The translations under genes and the position numbers were made by a program. From NCBI GenBank assembly GCA_965218625.1, contig CBDCLG010000015.1, forward strand, positions 248,001-312,000: a DNA stretch of 64,000 bases, given 5' to 3'. Below are positions 46,301-58,750 of this stretch, one piece after another. The notes below the pieces were generated by a model, which saw only the letters and a program-made list of their open reading frames with translations, did not search any database and was not told the DNA's origin. Numbering within the stretch: the first letter of the stretch is position 1; every line of letters begins with the position of its first letter. The DNA comes from Bin5 sp965218625. Lineage in GTDB: Bacteria > Chloroflexota > Anaerolineae > Caldilineales > Caldilineaceae.

Positions 46301-46447
46301 GGACCGATCCCAATGCAGTTGGGGAACCTCACCAACCTGCACGAGGTCTACATCTCAGGCAACCAGTTGACCGGTTGCATACCGATGGCTTGGATGAATG
46401 CGCCGGAAAACGATCTGGAGTCTGTGGGATTGCCCTTCTGCGACTAG
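43379..46447 (+). CDS. Secreted FN3/LRR protein with two different LRR classes
   Basis: The 1022-residue protein is preceded by AAGGAGGAG. It has a signal peptide (about 22-47), an FN3-type domain (about 50-141) and a Pro/Thr/Asp-rich repeat (about 143-260). An Ala/Ser-rich stretch follows. Block 1 of leucine-rich repeats (about 395-520) is of the LPAGVFDGL type. A Calx-like beta region (about 530-620) and a PTPTPT linker come next. Block 2 (about 660-1010) is built of 24-residue repeats ending LSGxIPPELGNL, the plant-receptor-like class. There is no C-terminal membrane helix or sorting motif, so it is probably released or bound by its ligands. It may take part in adhesion or symbiont-host contact. 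Confidence 0.88.
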   Translation: MLRHKQSKPTLFGRGRSAAKGLSIWLAVSILILFSVPAPLLSKVYAQENGRAVGAVHAASNQPGVLAVSWDPPAESPRDYRVNWARANESFPSYKGDHGNAYPTGPALTISGLEHGVCYKVRVRARYADAPGDWTDQVEALVQAASPTPTETPPPTPTNTPPPTDMPPPTDTPTPVETPPPTNTPQPTDTPPPADMPPPADMPPPADMPLPTDTPLPTDTPLPTDTPPPADMPPPADTPPPTDTPPQADTTSTNDTPPPSDSLPPAAAMRARDATSPAATTSPPVASTESAEAPTDKAPPADASTPEPESAAEVAPIPAASFSENSSQTESGICDRTIQVRNKIINLLNSQNLGGLGLLHCSEVTEEYLTRIFQMDLTRGGAEGPIGPLQVGDFAGLTGLRELNVQDNNLTALPAGVFDGLSSMNLLFMPDSNITSLPDGVFDDLVDMHSLAMHENELTSLPDGVFDSLSGLRRLTVADNNLTSLPAGIFAGNGRLTNLLFSDNNLSSLPAGIFSGLSHLKIVSFGGNSTDPFILRTELERDGREVFVKVIEGAPVDMAITLAAQNGRPARATATVKAGQTRSEPVTFSPADGFGEIRVTIEAAEFRNYDYLSGLAISMDAEVVLEAIPKVTVVVTPAPTPTPTATPVPPPSIEITEKDALVALYLATNGANWANNRNWLSEAPISTWHGVSVDDNGRVIDLELRGNGLSGSIPPEVGNLTQLDELDLASNSVGGTIPSELGQLPNLRLLFLQYNRLSGRIPPELGSLARLRALGLHNNKLSGPVPPELGNLANLKELWLFNNELSGAIPPQLGRLSRLEALRLFGNQLDGEIPVQLADLARLKSLDLSDNNLSGEIPPQLGNLANLRFLGLAMNRLSGAIPAQLGNLVRLKQLDLSKNRLSGPIPPELGNLASLEYVWLWFNQLTGPIPAQLGNIASLKHINVSANKLSGAIPPELGNLTDLVSFWIFGNELSGPIPMQLGNLTNLHEVYISGNQLTGCIPMAWMNAPENDLESVGLPFCD
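43820..44130 (+). repeat. 18-bp tandem repeats coding a Pro/Thr/Asp linker
   Basis: Units such as CCACCGGCAGACATGCCC and CTACCGACTGACACGCCC repeat in groups of three, encoding PPPADM and PLPTDT. Neighbouring units are more alike than distant ones, as expected from slippage expansion. This is a likely site of length variation between strains. Confidence 0.8.
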
Positions 46448-46558
46448 CCGCCGTCCGGCTTTTGCAGGCCGCCGCTCAGTTCGGATGGTTCCTGCCAAAC
46501 GGCACGATCGAGGGAGGGTGGTTCTTCCGGACTGTGCGGCCTTGAATTCAGGGAAAAC

Positions 46559-46590
46559 TGTCGGGGCCGTTGAATGAGACGGCCCCGACA
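46559..46590. terminator. Hairpin between convergent LRR and gyrA genes
   Basis: TGTCGGGGCCGT (46559-46570), an 8-base loop, ACGGCCCCGACA (46579-46590): a perfect 12-bp stem. It is followed by CCTTTGTG, a weak T-run, so termination may be partial or bidirectional. Confidence 0.6.
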
Positions 46591-46714
46591 CCTTTGTGCG
46601 GAGAGATAGCTGCGTTGTAAGTGGAAGTAAAACGAACAGGCGAATGGAGACGGTTGGCGGAAGCGGACGTGCAGTTGACTGCAGCACAGGAGCGGGCAAA
46701 GCCGCCGTTCGTTA

Positions 46715-49822
<3,108 letters not shown>

Positions 49823-50039
49823 CTTCGTCGTCTACTCACTGAGAAAGGTGTGAAGTGAGGGCTGTTTGCCCATGCAATTCAATGTTCGCATAGGGACTAC
49901 ATCACGTCAAAGGAAGAGTTGGAATGACACGTACCAGAGTCGGAAAAGCCATAGAACTGCAGCTTGCTAATGCAAGCGACAACACCGGTAATGTTTTTTC
50001 TCAATCATCACGGGATGCTCACGCCCAGAAAAGAAAGTC

Positions 50040-50765
50040 CTATAGAGGCGGAGCACATTCCAAAGGAATGTCATCGTATGTTCTTCCATGCAGGAGACGG
50101 CCTGTGCGGCTCTTCTTTGGTCCGCCCCACTGTTTGAAGAAGAACGGTACTTCCCGCTCCTCGCACTTGGACAAGATCGACTCCACCCAAATCGCTTGCA
50201 TAGGACGTGCGCCAGGGCCAGACTCTCCTCCCACAATCACCCAATGAATGTTGTCAAGTGACAACGAATCCAGCGGACCAATCAGCGGCTCGCATGAGAG
50301 GAATCTTATGTGTGCGGACACTCGCTGCAGATGCTCGACTCTATACAGTACCTGCTCATCTTCGACGCTGACACCCATCCAGACGTTTTCAGGCCAGGGC
50401 AATTGCTCGGCAAGAGCGCACAGGCGCTCGCTCCGTTTGGTAAGTACCTGAAACGTGTGACGCGAGCACTCGTTCATCACAGCAAAAACCCGTTGAATGA
50501 ATTCAAGCGGCACATCTTCATGAAACAGATCGCTCATCGAATTGACAAACACGACTCTGGGTTTTGACCAGCGATACGGTCTTTCCAGGACATCTTCATG
50601 CAATGCGAGGTCAAAACCATTAGCATAACGCGCTACACCCATCGCCTTCAACCTCTTGGCCATCCGTTCTGCGTAACAAAACTTGCAACCCTGGCTGACT
50701 TTAGTGCAGCCGGTGACAGGATTCCACGTTACTTCGGTCCACTCGATATGTGAACGTGTGGCCAT
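50040..50765 (-). CDS. DUF5131 (phage Gp37/Gp68-like) three-Cys-motif protein
   Basis: The 241-residue protein matches the DUF5131/Gp37-Gp68 family. The N-terminal cluster of Cys (GCTKVSQGCKFCYA: C-x6-C-x2-C) resembles a radical-SAM-type iron-sulfur ligand set. VVFVNSMSDLFHEDVP and VIVGGESGPGARPM follow. Family members sit next to TcmP proteins, the three-Cys-motif partner, and are found in phages and mobile islands. Here the disrupted tcmP ends 2 bases before this ATG, confirming the pairing. GC content is visibly lower than in gyrA and uvrB on either side, which suggests acquisition by transfer. Confidence 0.88.
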   Translation of the reverse strand: MATRSHIEWTEVTWNPVTGCTKVSQGCKFCYAERMAKRLKAMGVARYANGFDLALHEDVLERPYRWSKPRVVFVNSMSDLFHEDVPLEFIQRVFAVMNECSRHTFQVLTKRSERLCALAEQLPWPENVWMGVSVEDEQVLYRVEHLQRVSAHIRFLSCEPLIGPLDSLSLDNIHWVIVGGESGPGARPMQAIWVESILSKCEEREVPFFFKQWGGPKKSRTGRLLHGRTYDDIPLECAPPL

Positions 50766-50767
50766 GA

Positions 50768-51653
50768 TTATCCCCTTAGGATATCGTTTGCAATTTTCAC
50801 AGCTGTCGGCGCGCCTCTGGGATTCGCGGCAGCAAAAAACAGTTGATAGATGGGGACCCTTCTTGAATTGAGCAAGACAAGTGAGTTCTCGGCGACTCGA
50901 TCAAACACTGTTCCTAAGCGCCCAAGAAAGAACTGCCCTATGCTTTCGAAAGTTGCCTTCTTCTCCGAATCCAATTGTGTCGTGTCCGACGGAAGGAGGG
51001 ACAACTGGGCCTGGGGCTGAGGATTAGTATTGTAAAAGACATCTTTCCATATTTCGGTACCGAAAAAGCGAGTGAGCTTATCAGCCCATGCACCTTCCGG
51101 TATGCCTCTTCGAGTCAACACTCGGTTAATGGCCTGTCCGACTGGCAATAATACCCAAAGGTCGACCGCCTGGGTTGCGGCCAATGCTTCTATTGTCTTC
51201 CAGTCCACGGCTATTCCGTAGGGATCCAAGAAGACTACCGCGCGATTTCTTTCCCAGTTCATGCTTCCACACCATTCTTGAAGAAACTCGTTTGCATCCT
51301 GCTGCACTATCTGAATTTCTCTGTCGGAGTAGCGCCTCTCAAGAGTTCTCAATTCTTGCACAAATGCAGGCTTGTTCTCGTATCGCTTGAAGGGTGGATC
51401 TAATTCAAGGGCAATATTGCTCCATAAAACTGTCTAACGCCTGGAGATCTTCAAACAGAGACAGTGTCGAAACTGGATCGGTTTCTCCTGATTTTCTTGA
51501 GCCCGTCCCCGCAAATGCGTCTACATAATAGGTAGTGTAGTGCCTAGCCCATTCGTTGGCCGTAAAAATCGTCATGTAGGCACGCAAATACTTCCGTAGC
51601 CGTTCCAGTTTTTCCTGTGTCCAGTCGCCGCCAAATTGATGTATTGTAAGCAT
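50768..51653 (-). pseudogene. tcmP: Three-Cys-motif partner protein TcmP, frameshifted
   Basis: The N-terminal part (51653-51405) reads FGGDWTQEKLERLRKYL and TYYVDAFAGTGSRKSGE, the methyltransferase-like start of TcmP. It then runs into a stop after DSFMEQYCP. In another frame the sequence continues at once as IALELDPPFKRYE and on through VVFLDPYGIAVDW to 50768. One base too many (or two too few) near 51420-51430 breaks the gene. A few residues may also be missing after PPFKRYE compared with relatives. Without the break it would be about 295 residues. The two halves are otherwise well preserved, so the break is recent or a sequence error. It lies 41 bases downstream of uvrB. Confidence 0.8.
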
Positions 51654-51694
51654 TCAATTCCCTTATCCAAGTTGCCAAACGGAATATCTGACTA

Positions 51695-53701
<2,007 letters not shown>

Positions 53702-53722
53702 CTCCGGCTCCGTCGATCGAAT

Positions 53723-53736
53723 CGAACTTTTGTTCG
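53723..53736. promoter_or_regulatory. LexA (Gram-positive type) SOS box before uvrB
   Basis: CGAACTTTTGTTCG is a perfect palindrome of the form CGAAC-N4-GTTCG. It covers about +7 to +20 of the predicted uvrB transcript, where a bound repressor would block transcription. Confidence 0.8.
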
Positions 53737-53749
53737 CGATGTGTTTGTG

Positions 53750-53778
53750 ATTATAACCGTACTGCCCGAATCTGTCCA
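53750..53778 (-). promoter_or_regulatory. Promoter of uvrB
   Basis: Minus strand: TGGACA (53778-53773), 17 bases, TATAAT (53755-53750). Predicted start is near 53743, 42 bases before the ATG. Confidence 0.75.
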
Positions 53779-53860
53779 GCGAAGGCGGGCTACTCTCCGC
53801 CTACCCTCTGCCTACAAGAAAGATCCGGAATTGGTCATTCCGGCAGAAGGGCCAATCGTG

Positions 53861-53866
53861 TATAAT
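53861..53866 (+). promoter_or_regulatory. -10 element abutting the GH3-like gene
   Basis: TATAAT ends 8 bases before the ATG at 53875, and no ribosome binding site is present, so the message is probably leaderless. A -35 box at the right distance is poor (TTCCGG, 53838-53843). Confidence 0.5.
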
Positions 53867-53874
53867 CGGAATCG

Positions 53875-56800
53875 ATGAGCGTATTCCACCTTCTGCGGCG
53901 TAACTACAAAGAGTCGTCAACCAGGTCTCCGCTAGAGAAAGGCGTGCAAAGGAATCGGCGAAGGGGCGGCGTGCCTCTGCTCGCCCGTACGCTGATCGCC
54001 GCGCTCGCGGCCGTCGCGCTGATGGGAGTCGATTTCGGCGCGGGCGTTCCGCATGTGAACCTGGCCGCGGCCCAGGAGGAGGCAACCTCCACCCCCGACA
54101 CGCGGCAGCCAAATACGGCGACCGCGACAGGTACCCCCTTGCCCACCCCGACCCGCTCGGCCGAGGAGCTGTCTGAATCGATTCGCGCCACCGCGACCGC
54201 CCGCGCGCAGGTGACGCTTACCGCCGCCGCGGTCGCCACCAACATTGCCCTCACGCCAACGGCCACTCAGACGCCTACACCTACCTCTACGCCGACGCCC
54301 AGCGCCACACCCACGCCGTCCCCCACGCCCACGCCGGGCCCGGATGAGATCCTGGATGCGCGTATCGACCGAATGATCGCGGAGATGTCCGTCGCAGACC
54401 GCGTGGGCCAGCTGTTTGTGATCACGTTCCAGGGCAGCGATGCGGGCCCGCGCAGCGACATCGCCGAGCTGATCGAAGAGTACCGTGTAGGCGGCGTGAT
54501 TATCAGCCCGAACAACCGCAACTTCAGCAACTACAGTGAGGAGCCCAAAGAGGACGTGGCGCGGCTGACCAATCAGCTGCAGGCTTTGGCCTTTGGCCTG
54601 TACCTCGCTCCGACGGAGGCGCTGAACGCGAAAGTGGGCACGGCGACCATCCCCGGCATTCTGCCTTCCTCGCTCGAGCAAAGATTGCCTTTGGAACTGC
54701 CAATGCTGATCGGCGTTGAACAAGGCGGCGACGGCCTGCCGGTCTCGGTCCTGCGCGCCGGTTTTACCGCGATCCCGCCGCAGATGGCGCTGGGCGCGAC
54801 CTGGAACCCGGAACTGGTGGAGGAGGTTGGGGCTGTCCTGGGGCGCGAATTGCGCAGCGTCGGCGTAAATCTGCTGCTGGGGCCGACGCTGGACGTGATG
54901 GAACAGCCGCGGCCGGACCTTGTGGCCGGCTTCGGGCTGCACGCATTCGGCGGCGAACCGTTCTGGGTAGGCCGATTGGGCCAGGCCTTTGTGACCGGAA
55001 TTCACCGCGGCAGCGACGGACGCATTGCAACGGTCGCCGGCCACTTTCCCGGACAGGGAGGCACCGACCGGCGACCGGAGGAGGAGATCGCCACCATCCA
55101 AAAAAGCTTGCAGGAGCTGCAGCGCATCGAGCTGCCGCCCTTCGCCGCGGTGGCCGAACGCCCGTCCGCGATCCTGCGGGTAGATGGGTCGGAGGCCTCG
55201 ACCGAAGCGCTGATGTCGGGGCATATCCGTTTCAGCAGCTTCCAGGGTAGCCGCGAGCGAACGCCGCCCATCAGCCTGGCGCAGGAGTTGGGCGTTCTTC
55301 TCGACCTCGACGAGTTTGCGTCTTGGCGCGCGCATGGCGGCATTCTGATGAGCGATGCTCTTGGCGTCCCGGCTGTACGCCGCTATTACGACCCGCAACT
55401 GCAGGAGTTTCCGCGGCGGCGCATCGCGCTCGACGCATTTACCGCCGGCAACGACCTGCTCTACCTGGCCGACTTTTCGTTGACCGACAGCTGGCTGGAT
55501 GCCAGGGCCAACATTAAAGAGACGATCATCTTTTTCCGCGAGCGCTACACGAACGATGCCGAGTTTGCCGCCCAGGTCGACGCCTCTTTGCACCGGGTTC
55601 TGCGCCTGAAACTGCGGCTGTACGACCCCGGCTACCCAGAAGAGATGGCGGAAGACACGCAGGCTATGATGGAAGTACCGATCGAGGTCGATATTGCAAA
55701 CGTGCTGGTTGGACCCGATGATCTGGCGGAAGGGTTCGGCCCCGATCACCGGAAAGAGGCCCAGACTCTGCTTGACCAGGTCGCCGGCGAGGCGCTGACG
55801 ATCTTCTTCCCCGATTCACCAGGGCTTACCGATCCGCTGCCCGCGCCGCCGGCCGAAGACGAAAACATCCTGATCTTCACCGACAGCCGTATCCTGCATG
55901 AGTGTGACGTCTGCCCGCCTGAGCCTGCAGTCGAACCGACCGCATTGGAAGAGATTATGCTGCGGCTCTACGGGCCGGAAGCGACCAACCAGCTCAAACC
56001 GGAACAGATTCGCAGCCGCGGGTTTTTCGAATTGAACTCGCTTCTCAACGGCACAGCCGATGAGGCGCTGGCGGATGAGTTGGATGAGGAGATCCTTAAC
56101 GCCGACTGGCTGATCTTTGCGATGCTTGATGTCGATGTCGCCAACTACGAGAGCAGCGACGCGGTCAAGCAGTTTCTGCGCCTGCGCAGCGACCGCCTGC
56201 CGGGCAGCAAGCTGGTGGTGCTCGCGCTCAACGAGCCCTACTTCTTCGATTCGACGGAAATCGGCAAGATGACTGCCTACTTGGGCGTTTACTCGAAAAC
56301 GCAGCCGTTCCTGGAGGCGGCTGTGCGTGCGCTCTTCCGTTCACGTGCGCAGCCGGTGCGGGGGGCGCCGCCGGTAAGCGTGCCCGGCACCCGTTTCAGC
56401 AACCTGGTCGAGCGGCTGGAGCCGGACCCGAACCAGACCATTGGGCTTACGCTGCTGAACGAAGGGATCGTCTTTGAAGAAACGGAAGAGGACGAAGTCA
56501 TCGTCGCGCAGGCCGACCTGTCGCTGGGCGACATTCTTGAGCTGCAGGCCGGCCCGATCCTGGACCGCAACGGGAACATGGTGCCCGACGGAACGCCGGT
56601 AAACTTCCGGCTGTTCTATGAGGGCGAGGAGTTCGTGAGGCAGGTGAATCCTGTGGGCACGCGCGGCGGATATGCGCGCAGGTCGGTCCCGTTGGAACAG
56701 GCGGGCACCCTGGTGATCGCGGTCAGCAGTGTGGAAGCGACCTCGAGCACCGAGATCCGTGCGAGCATTCCGGCGGCGGATGGCGAAGGAGACAGAACTC

Positions 56801-57207
56801 GAATTTCGATATCCGATCCGATTTCCCCGCCCGCGCCGACGCCGACGCCGCCTCCGCCGCCCACAGCCGAGCCGACAGCACAAGCCGTGCCCACGCCAGT
56901 CCCCACCCCCGTGCTGCCTGAAAACGTTGAGGTCGACGTGGCATCGCTGGCGGTCGCGTTGGTCACACAGCTGATGGTGTTGGCGCTGTTGCTGGTGGTG
57001 CTGGTGCAGGTGATGCCGCGTCAGCTGCTCGTGCACCGTCTGCTGTGGGCGATGATCGTGGGCTGGTGCGCCTATATCCTCTACGGCCTCGGCGCCATCC
57101 CCGGCGGCGTCTGGATCCAGGTCAACCTCTACCCCTGGGATAGCGTGCCGATCGTGGTGATCGGGATGTTGATCCCGCTCGTCTGGCTGCAGTTCCGCGC
57201 GGAGTAG
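53875..57207 (+). CDS. Membrane-anchored GH3-like (beta-N-acetylhexosaminidase-type) protein
   Basis: The 1110-residue protein has an N-terminal hydrophobic signal or anchor (about 35-60) and a Thr/Pro-rich linker (TPTPTSTPTPSATPTP, near 125-155). A GH3 N-terminal TIM-barrel domain (about 160-550) follows, then a large C-terminal part with an Ig-like region, another Pro-rich linker and two membrane helices (about 1030-1100). GH3 features are GVEQGGDG, AGHFPGQGGT (the KHFPGHGxT motif, but lacking Lys and the dyad His) and ILMSDALG with the nucleophile Asp. The altered motif makes normal hydrolysis uncertain. The likely outside face suggests a role at the cell surface. Confidence 0.8.
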   Translation: MSVFHLLRRNYKESSTRSPLEKGVQRNRRRGGVPLLARTLIAALAAVALMGVDFGAGVPHVNLAAAQEEATSTPDTRQPNTATATGTPLPTPTRSAEELSESIRATATARAQVTLTAAAVATNIALTPTATQTPTPTSTPTPSATPTPSPTPTPGPDEILDARIDRMIAEMSVADRVGQLFVITFQGSDAGPRSDIAELIEEYRVGGVIISPNNRNFSNYSEEPKEDVARLTNQLQALAFGLYLAPTEALNAKVGTATIPGILPSSLEQRLPLELPMLIGVEQGGDGLPVSVLRAGFTAIPPQMALGATWNPELVEEVGAVLGRELRSVGVNLLLGPTLDVMEQPRPDLVAGFGLHAFGGEPFWVGRLGQAFVTGIHRGSDGRIATVAGHFPGQGGTDRRPEEEIATIQKSLQELQRIELPPFAAVAERPSAILRVDGSEASTEALMSGHIRFSSFQGSRERTPPISLAQELGVLLDLDEFASWRAHGGILMSDALGVPAVRRYYDPQLQEFPRRRIALDAFTAGNDLLYLADFSLTDSWLDARANIKETIIFFRERYTNDAEFAAQVDASLHRVLRLKLRLYDPGYPEEMAEDTQAMMEVPIEVDIANVLVGPDDLAEGFGPDHRKEAQTLLDQVAGEALTIFFPDSPGLTDPLPAPPAEDENILIFTDSRILHECDVCPPEPAVEPTALEEIMLRLYGPEATNQLKPEQIRSRGFFELNSLLNGTADEALADELDEEILNADWLIFAMLDVDVANYESSDAVKQFLRLRSDRLPGSKLVVLALNEPYFFDSTEIGKMTAYLGVYSKTQPFLEAAVRALFRSRAQPVRGAPPVSVPGTRFSNLVERLEPDPNQTIGLTLLNEGIVFEETEEDEVIVAQADLSLGDILELQAGPILDRNGNMVPDGTPVNFRLFYEGEEFVRQVNPVGTRGGYARRSVPLEQAGTLVIAVSSVEATSSTEIRASIPAADGEGDRTRISISDPISPPAPTPTPPPPPTAEPTAQAVPTPVPTPVLPENVEVDVASLAVALVTQLMVLALLLVVLVQVMPRQLLVHRLLWAMIVGWCAYILYGLGAIPGGVWIQVNLYPWDSVPIVVIGMLIPLVWLQFRAE

Positions 57208-57307
57208 GGGGGCGGTTTCCCCTCATTGCTAATCGAATGCCTCGGCGCGACGCTTAGGCGCGTGGGCTAGCAGTTTTGCCTCGCATAGGCGAGTCGACAT
57301 CATACTG

Positions 57308-57438
57308 TCAGTTGCCCGTCGCCTCTTCCGGCGCGTCGTCGGGCCGCCAGTCCCGGTCGATGAGACGGAGGACATGAATGCCGCTGCGGAAAATATTGCC
57401 TTCAGCCAACATAAATGTACCCGTCGCGGAAAGCGACA
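57308..57438 (-). other. Displaced 3' end of the LVIVD gene
   Basis: In two other frames this stretch reads IADVAFRDGYIYV and then AEGNIFRSGIHVLRLIDRD, ending at a TGA at 57308. These would continue the LVIVD protein if one base were removed near 57456-57466 and another near 57403-57410. So the gene originally ended at 57308. Confidence 0.65.
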
Positions 57439-58734
57439 TCAGCAATTGAATCGAAAGGATGGTCTGTTTTCGGTCACAGGATTCTTGGAGATCATACCGA
57501 TAAGGATGGGATTGGCCGCATCGGAGACATCGAACACCTGCAAACCGTTGGAATAGGCAGGGTAATTGAAAAGGCCTTTGTTATGGACGTGAACAATGGA
57601 GACAAAAAGTAGACTGTCTTCCCCGATAACCATGTCGGCATTCAATTGCTCTTCATAGAGTACGAGCCTGCTCGGATCGGACACATCCACGATGGCCGTT
57701 TTCTCACTCAGAGAGCTTTGAGAGGACAAATGCACGTAGTCTGAGGAAACTGTCACATCCGGCAGATCGTTAAGCCCATAGAGGAACTGCAAAGGCAGAA
57801 AGGCGACTGCGAGCGGCTCGGCCGGGTCGCTGACATCGAGAACCCACAGCCCTCCATCCTCTACCTCCTGCATCACCGGCCGATAAAAGGGGGTAGGAGT
57901 CCCCCCGCTGCGCGGGACAAAGTTGGCTCCTACTTCCTGCTCCGGGCCTGCGCAGTACGCATATCCTACCCTTACATATAGCAGCGAATCATTGAGCGCC
58001 ATCCCCAGTGGTTCACCGTTCTCAATGTGTCTCCGGCTGCATGGGAGACTCTCAGAGGGGAACTCGTCGTGGGCTATGAAGGTACCGTGCGCCTTTTCGG
58101 CCTCCAGTTGTCGCAGGGTGGGATTGGCGCCGACTGTAGCGTCCTTGAATGGGCCGCGCGCCCGCGTTTGGGGTGGATAGTAAACACCCTCCAGCGAGTG
58201 CGCGTATGGATCGGCTGCATTGTAGATATGTATCCCGCCGTGCATTCCGAGGTAAAGGAGACCGTCCTCAGCTGCCAGCGGCCAGGCAGCGATTTTCCAA
58301 TCGTCAGGGTCTTCTACTTGTCCGGGAATCACAGACGCCAGCTTGGGTGCCGCCGGCTCCTGCACATTGATGACCAGGAACTCGCCTGAGGGCGCGAAAC
58401 CATAGACAAACCCGTCCATAGCGACGACTTTGGCAATGCCGGCCCCTTCATGTTCGAAGACACTGACGAGAACGGGCTCAGCCGGATCGCTCAGGTCAAC
58501 AAAATAGACCCCGTCATCTTCGATTCCAGTGGCAAGCGTGGTGTTATCTACAAATGCCAGGCTTTCCGGCCCCTGCGCCAGTCTCAGAAGACGTATGTAC
58601 TCGATATTGAACTGATCCAGGGGCGGGGAGACTTTATCAGACGAGAAACAACCGGTGAGCACGGGGAAAAGCAGCAGCACGCCAAGAGCGAACCAGACGA
58701 TTCGTCTGTGGGAATACGGCTTGTGAGCGGACAT
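57439..58734 (-). CDS. LVIVD-repeat beta-propeller lipoprotein, 3' end disrupted
   Basis: As it stands the protein has 431 residues. The signal ends in LLLFPVLTGC (lipidated Cys29). Repeats of the LVIVD kind follow: YFVDLSDPAEPVLV, FLVINVQEPAAPKL, LWVLDVSDPAEPLAV, AIVDVSDPSRLV and QVFDVSDAANPILIG. Each is one blade of a surface beta-propeller. The natural C-terminus is missing because of two frame changes just downstream. A ribosome binding site (GAGGTGG) precedes the ATG, which lies 16 bases after the ABC exporter gene, so it is probably the last gene of that operon. Its role there is unknown. Confidence 0.8.
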   Translation of the reverse strand: MSAHKPYSHRRIVWFALGVLLLFPVLTGCFSSDKVSPPLDQFNIEYIRLLRLAQGPESLAFVDNTTLATGIEDDGVYFVDLSDPAEPVLVSVFEHEGAGIAKVVAMDGFVYGFAPSGEFLVINVQEPAAPKLASVIPGQVEDPDDWKIAAWPLAAEDGLLYLGMHGGIHIYNAADPYAHSLEGVYYPPQTRARGPFKDATVGANPTLRQLEAEKAHGTFIAHDEFPSESLPCSRRHIENGEPLGMALNDSLLYVRVGYAYCAGPEQEVGANFVPRSGGTPTPFYRPVMQEVEDGGLWVLDVSDPAEPLAVAFLPLQFLYGLNDLPDVTVSSDYVHLSSQSSLSEKTAIVDVSDPSRLVLYEEQLNADMVIGEDSLLFVSIVHVHNKGLFNYPAYSNGLQVFDVSDAANPILIGMISKNPVTENRPSFRFNC

Positions 58735-58750
58735 CTCTTGACCACCTCGT

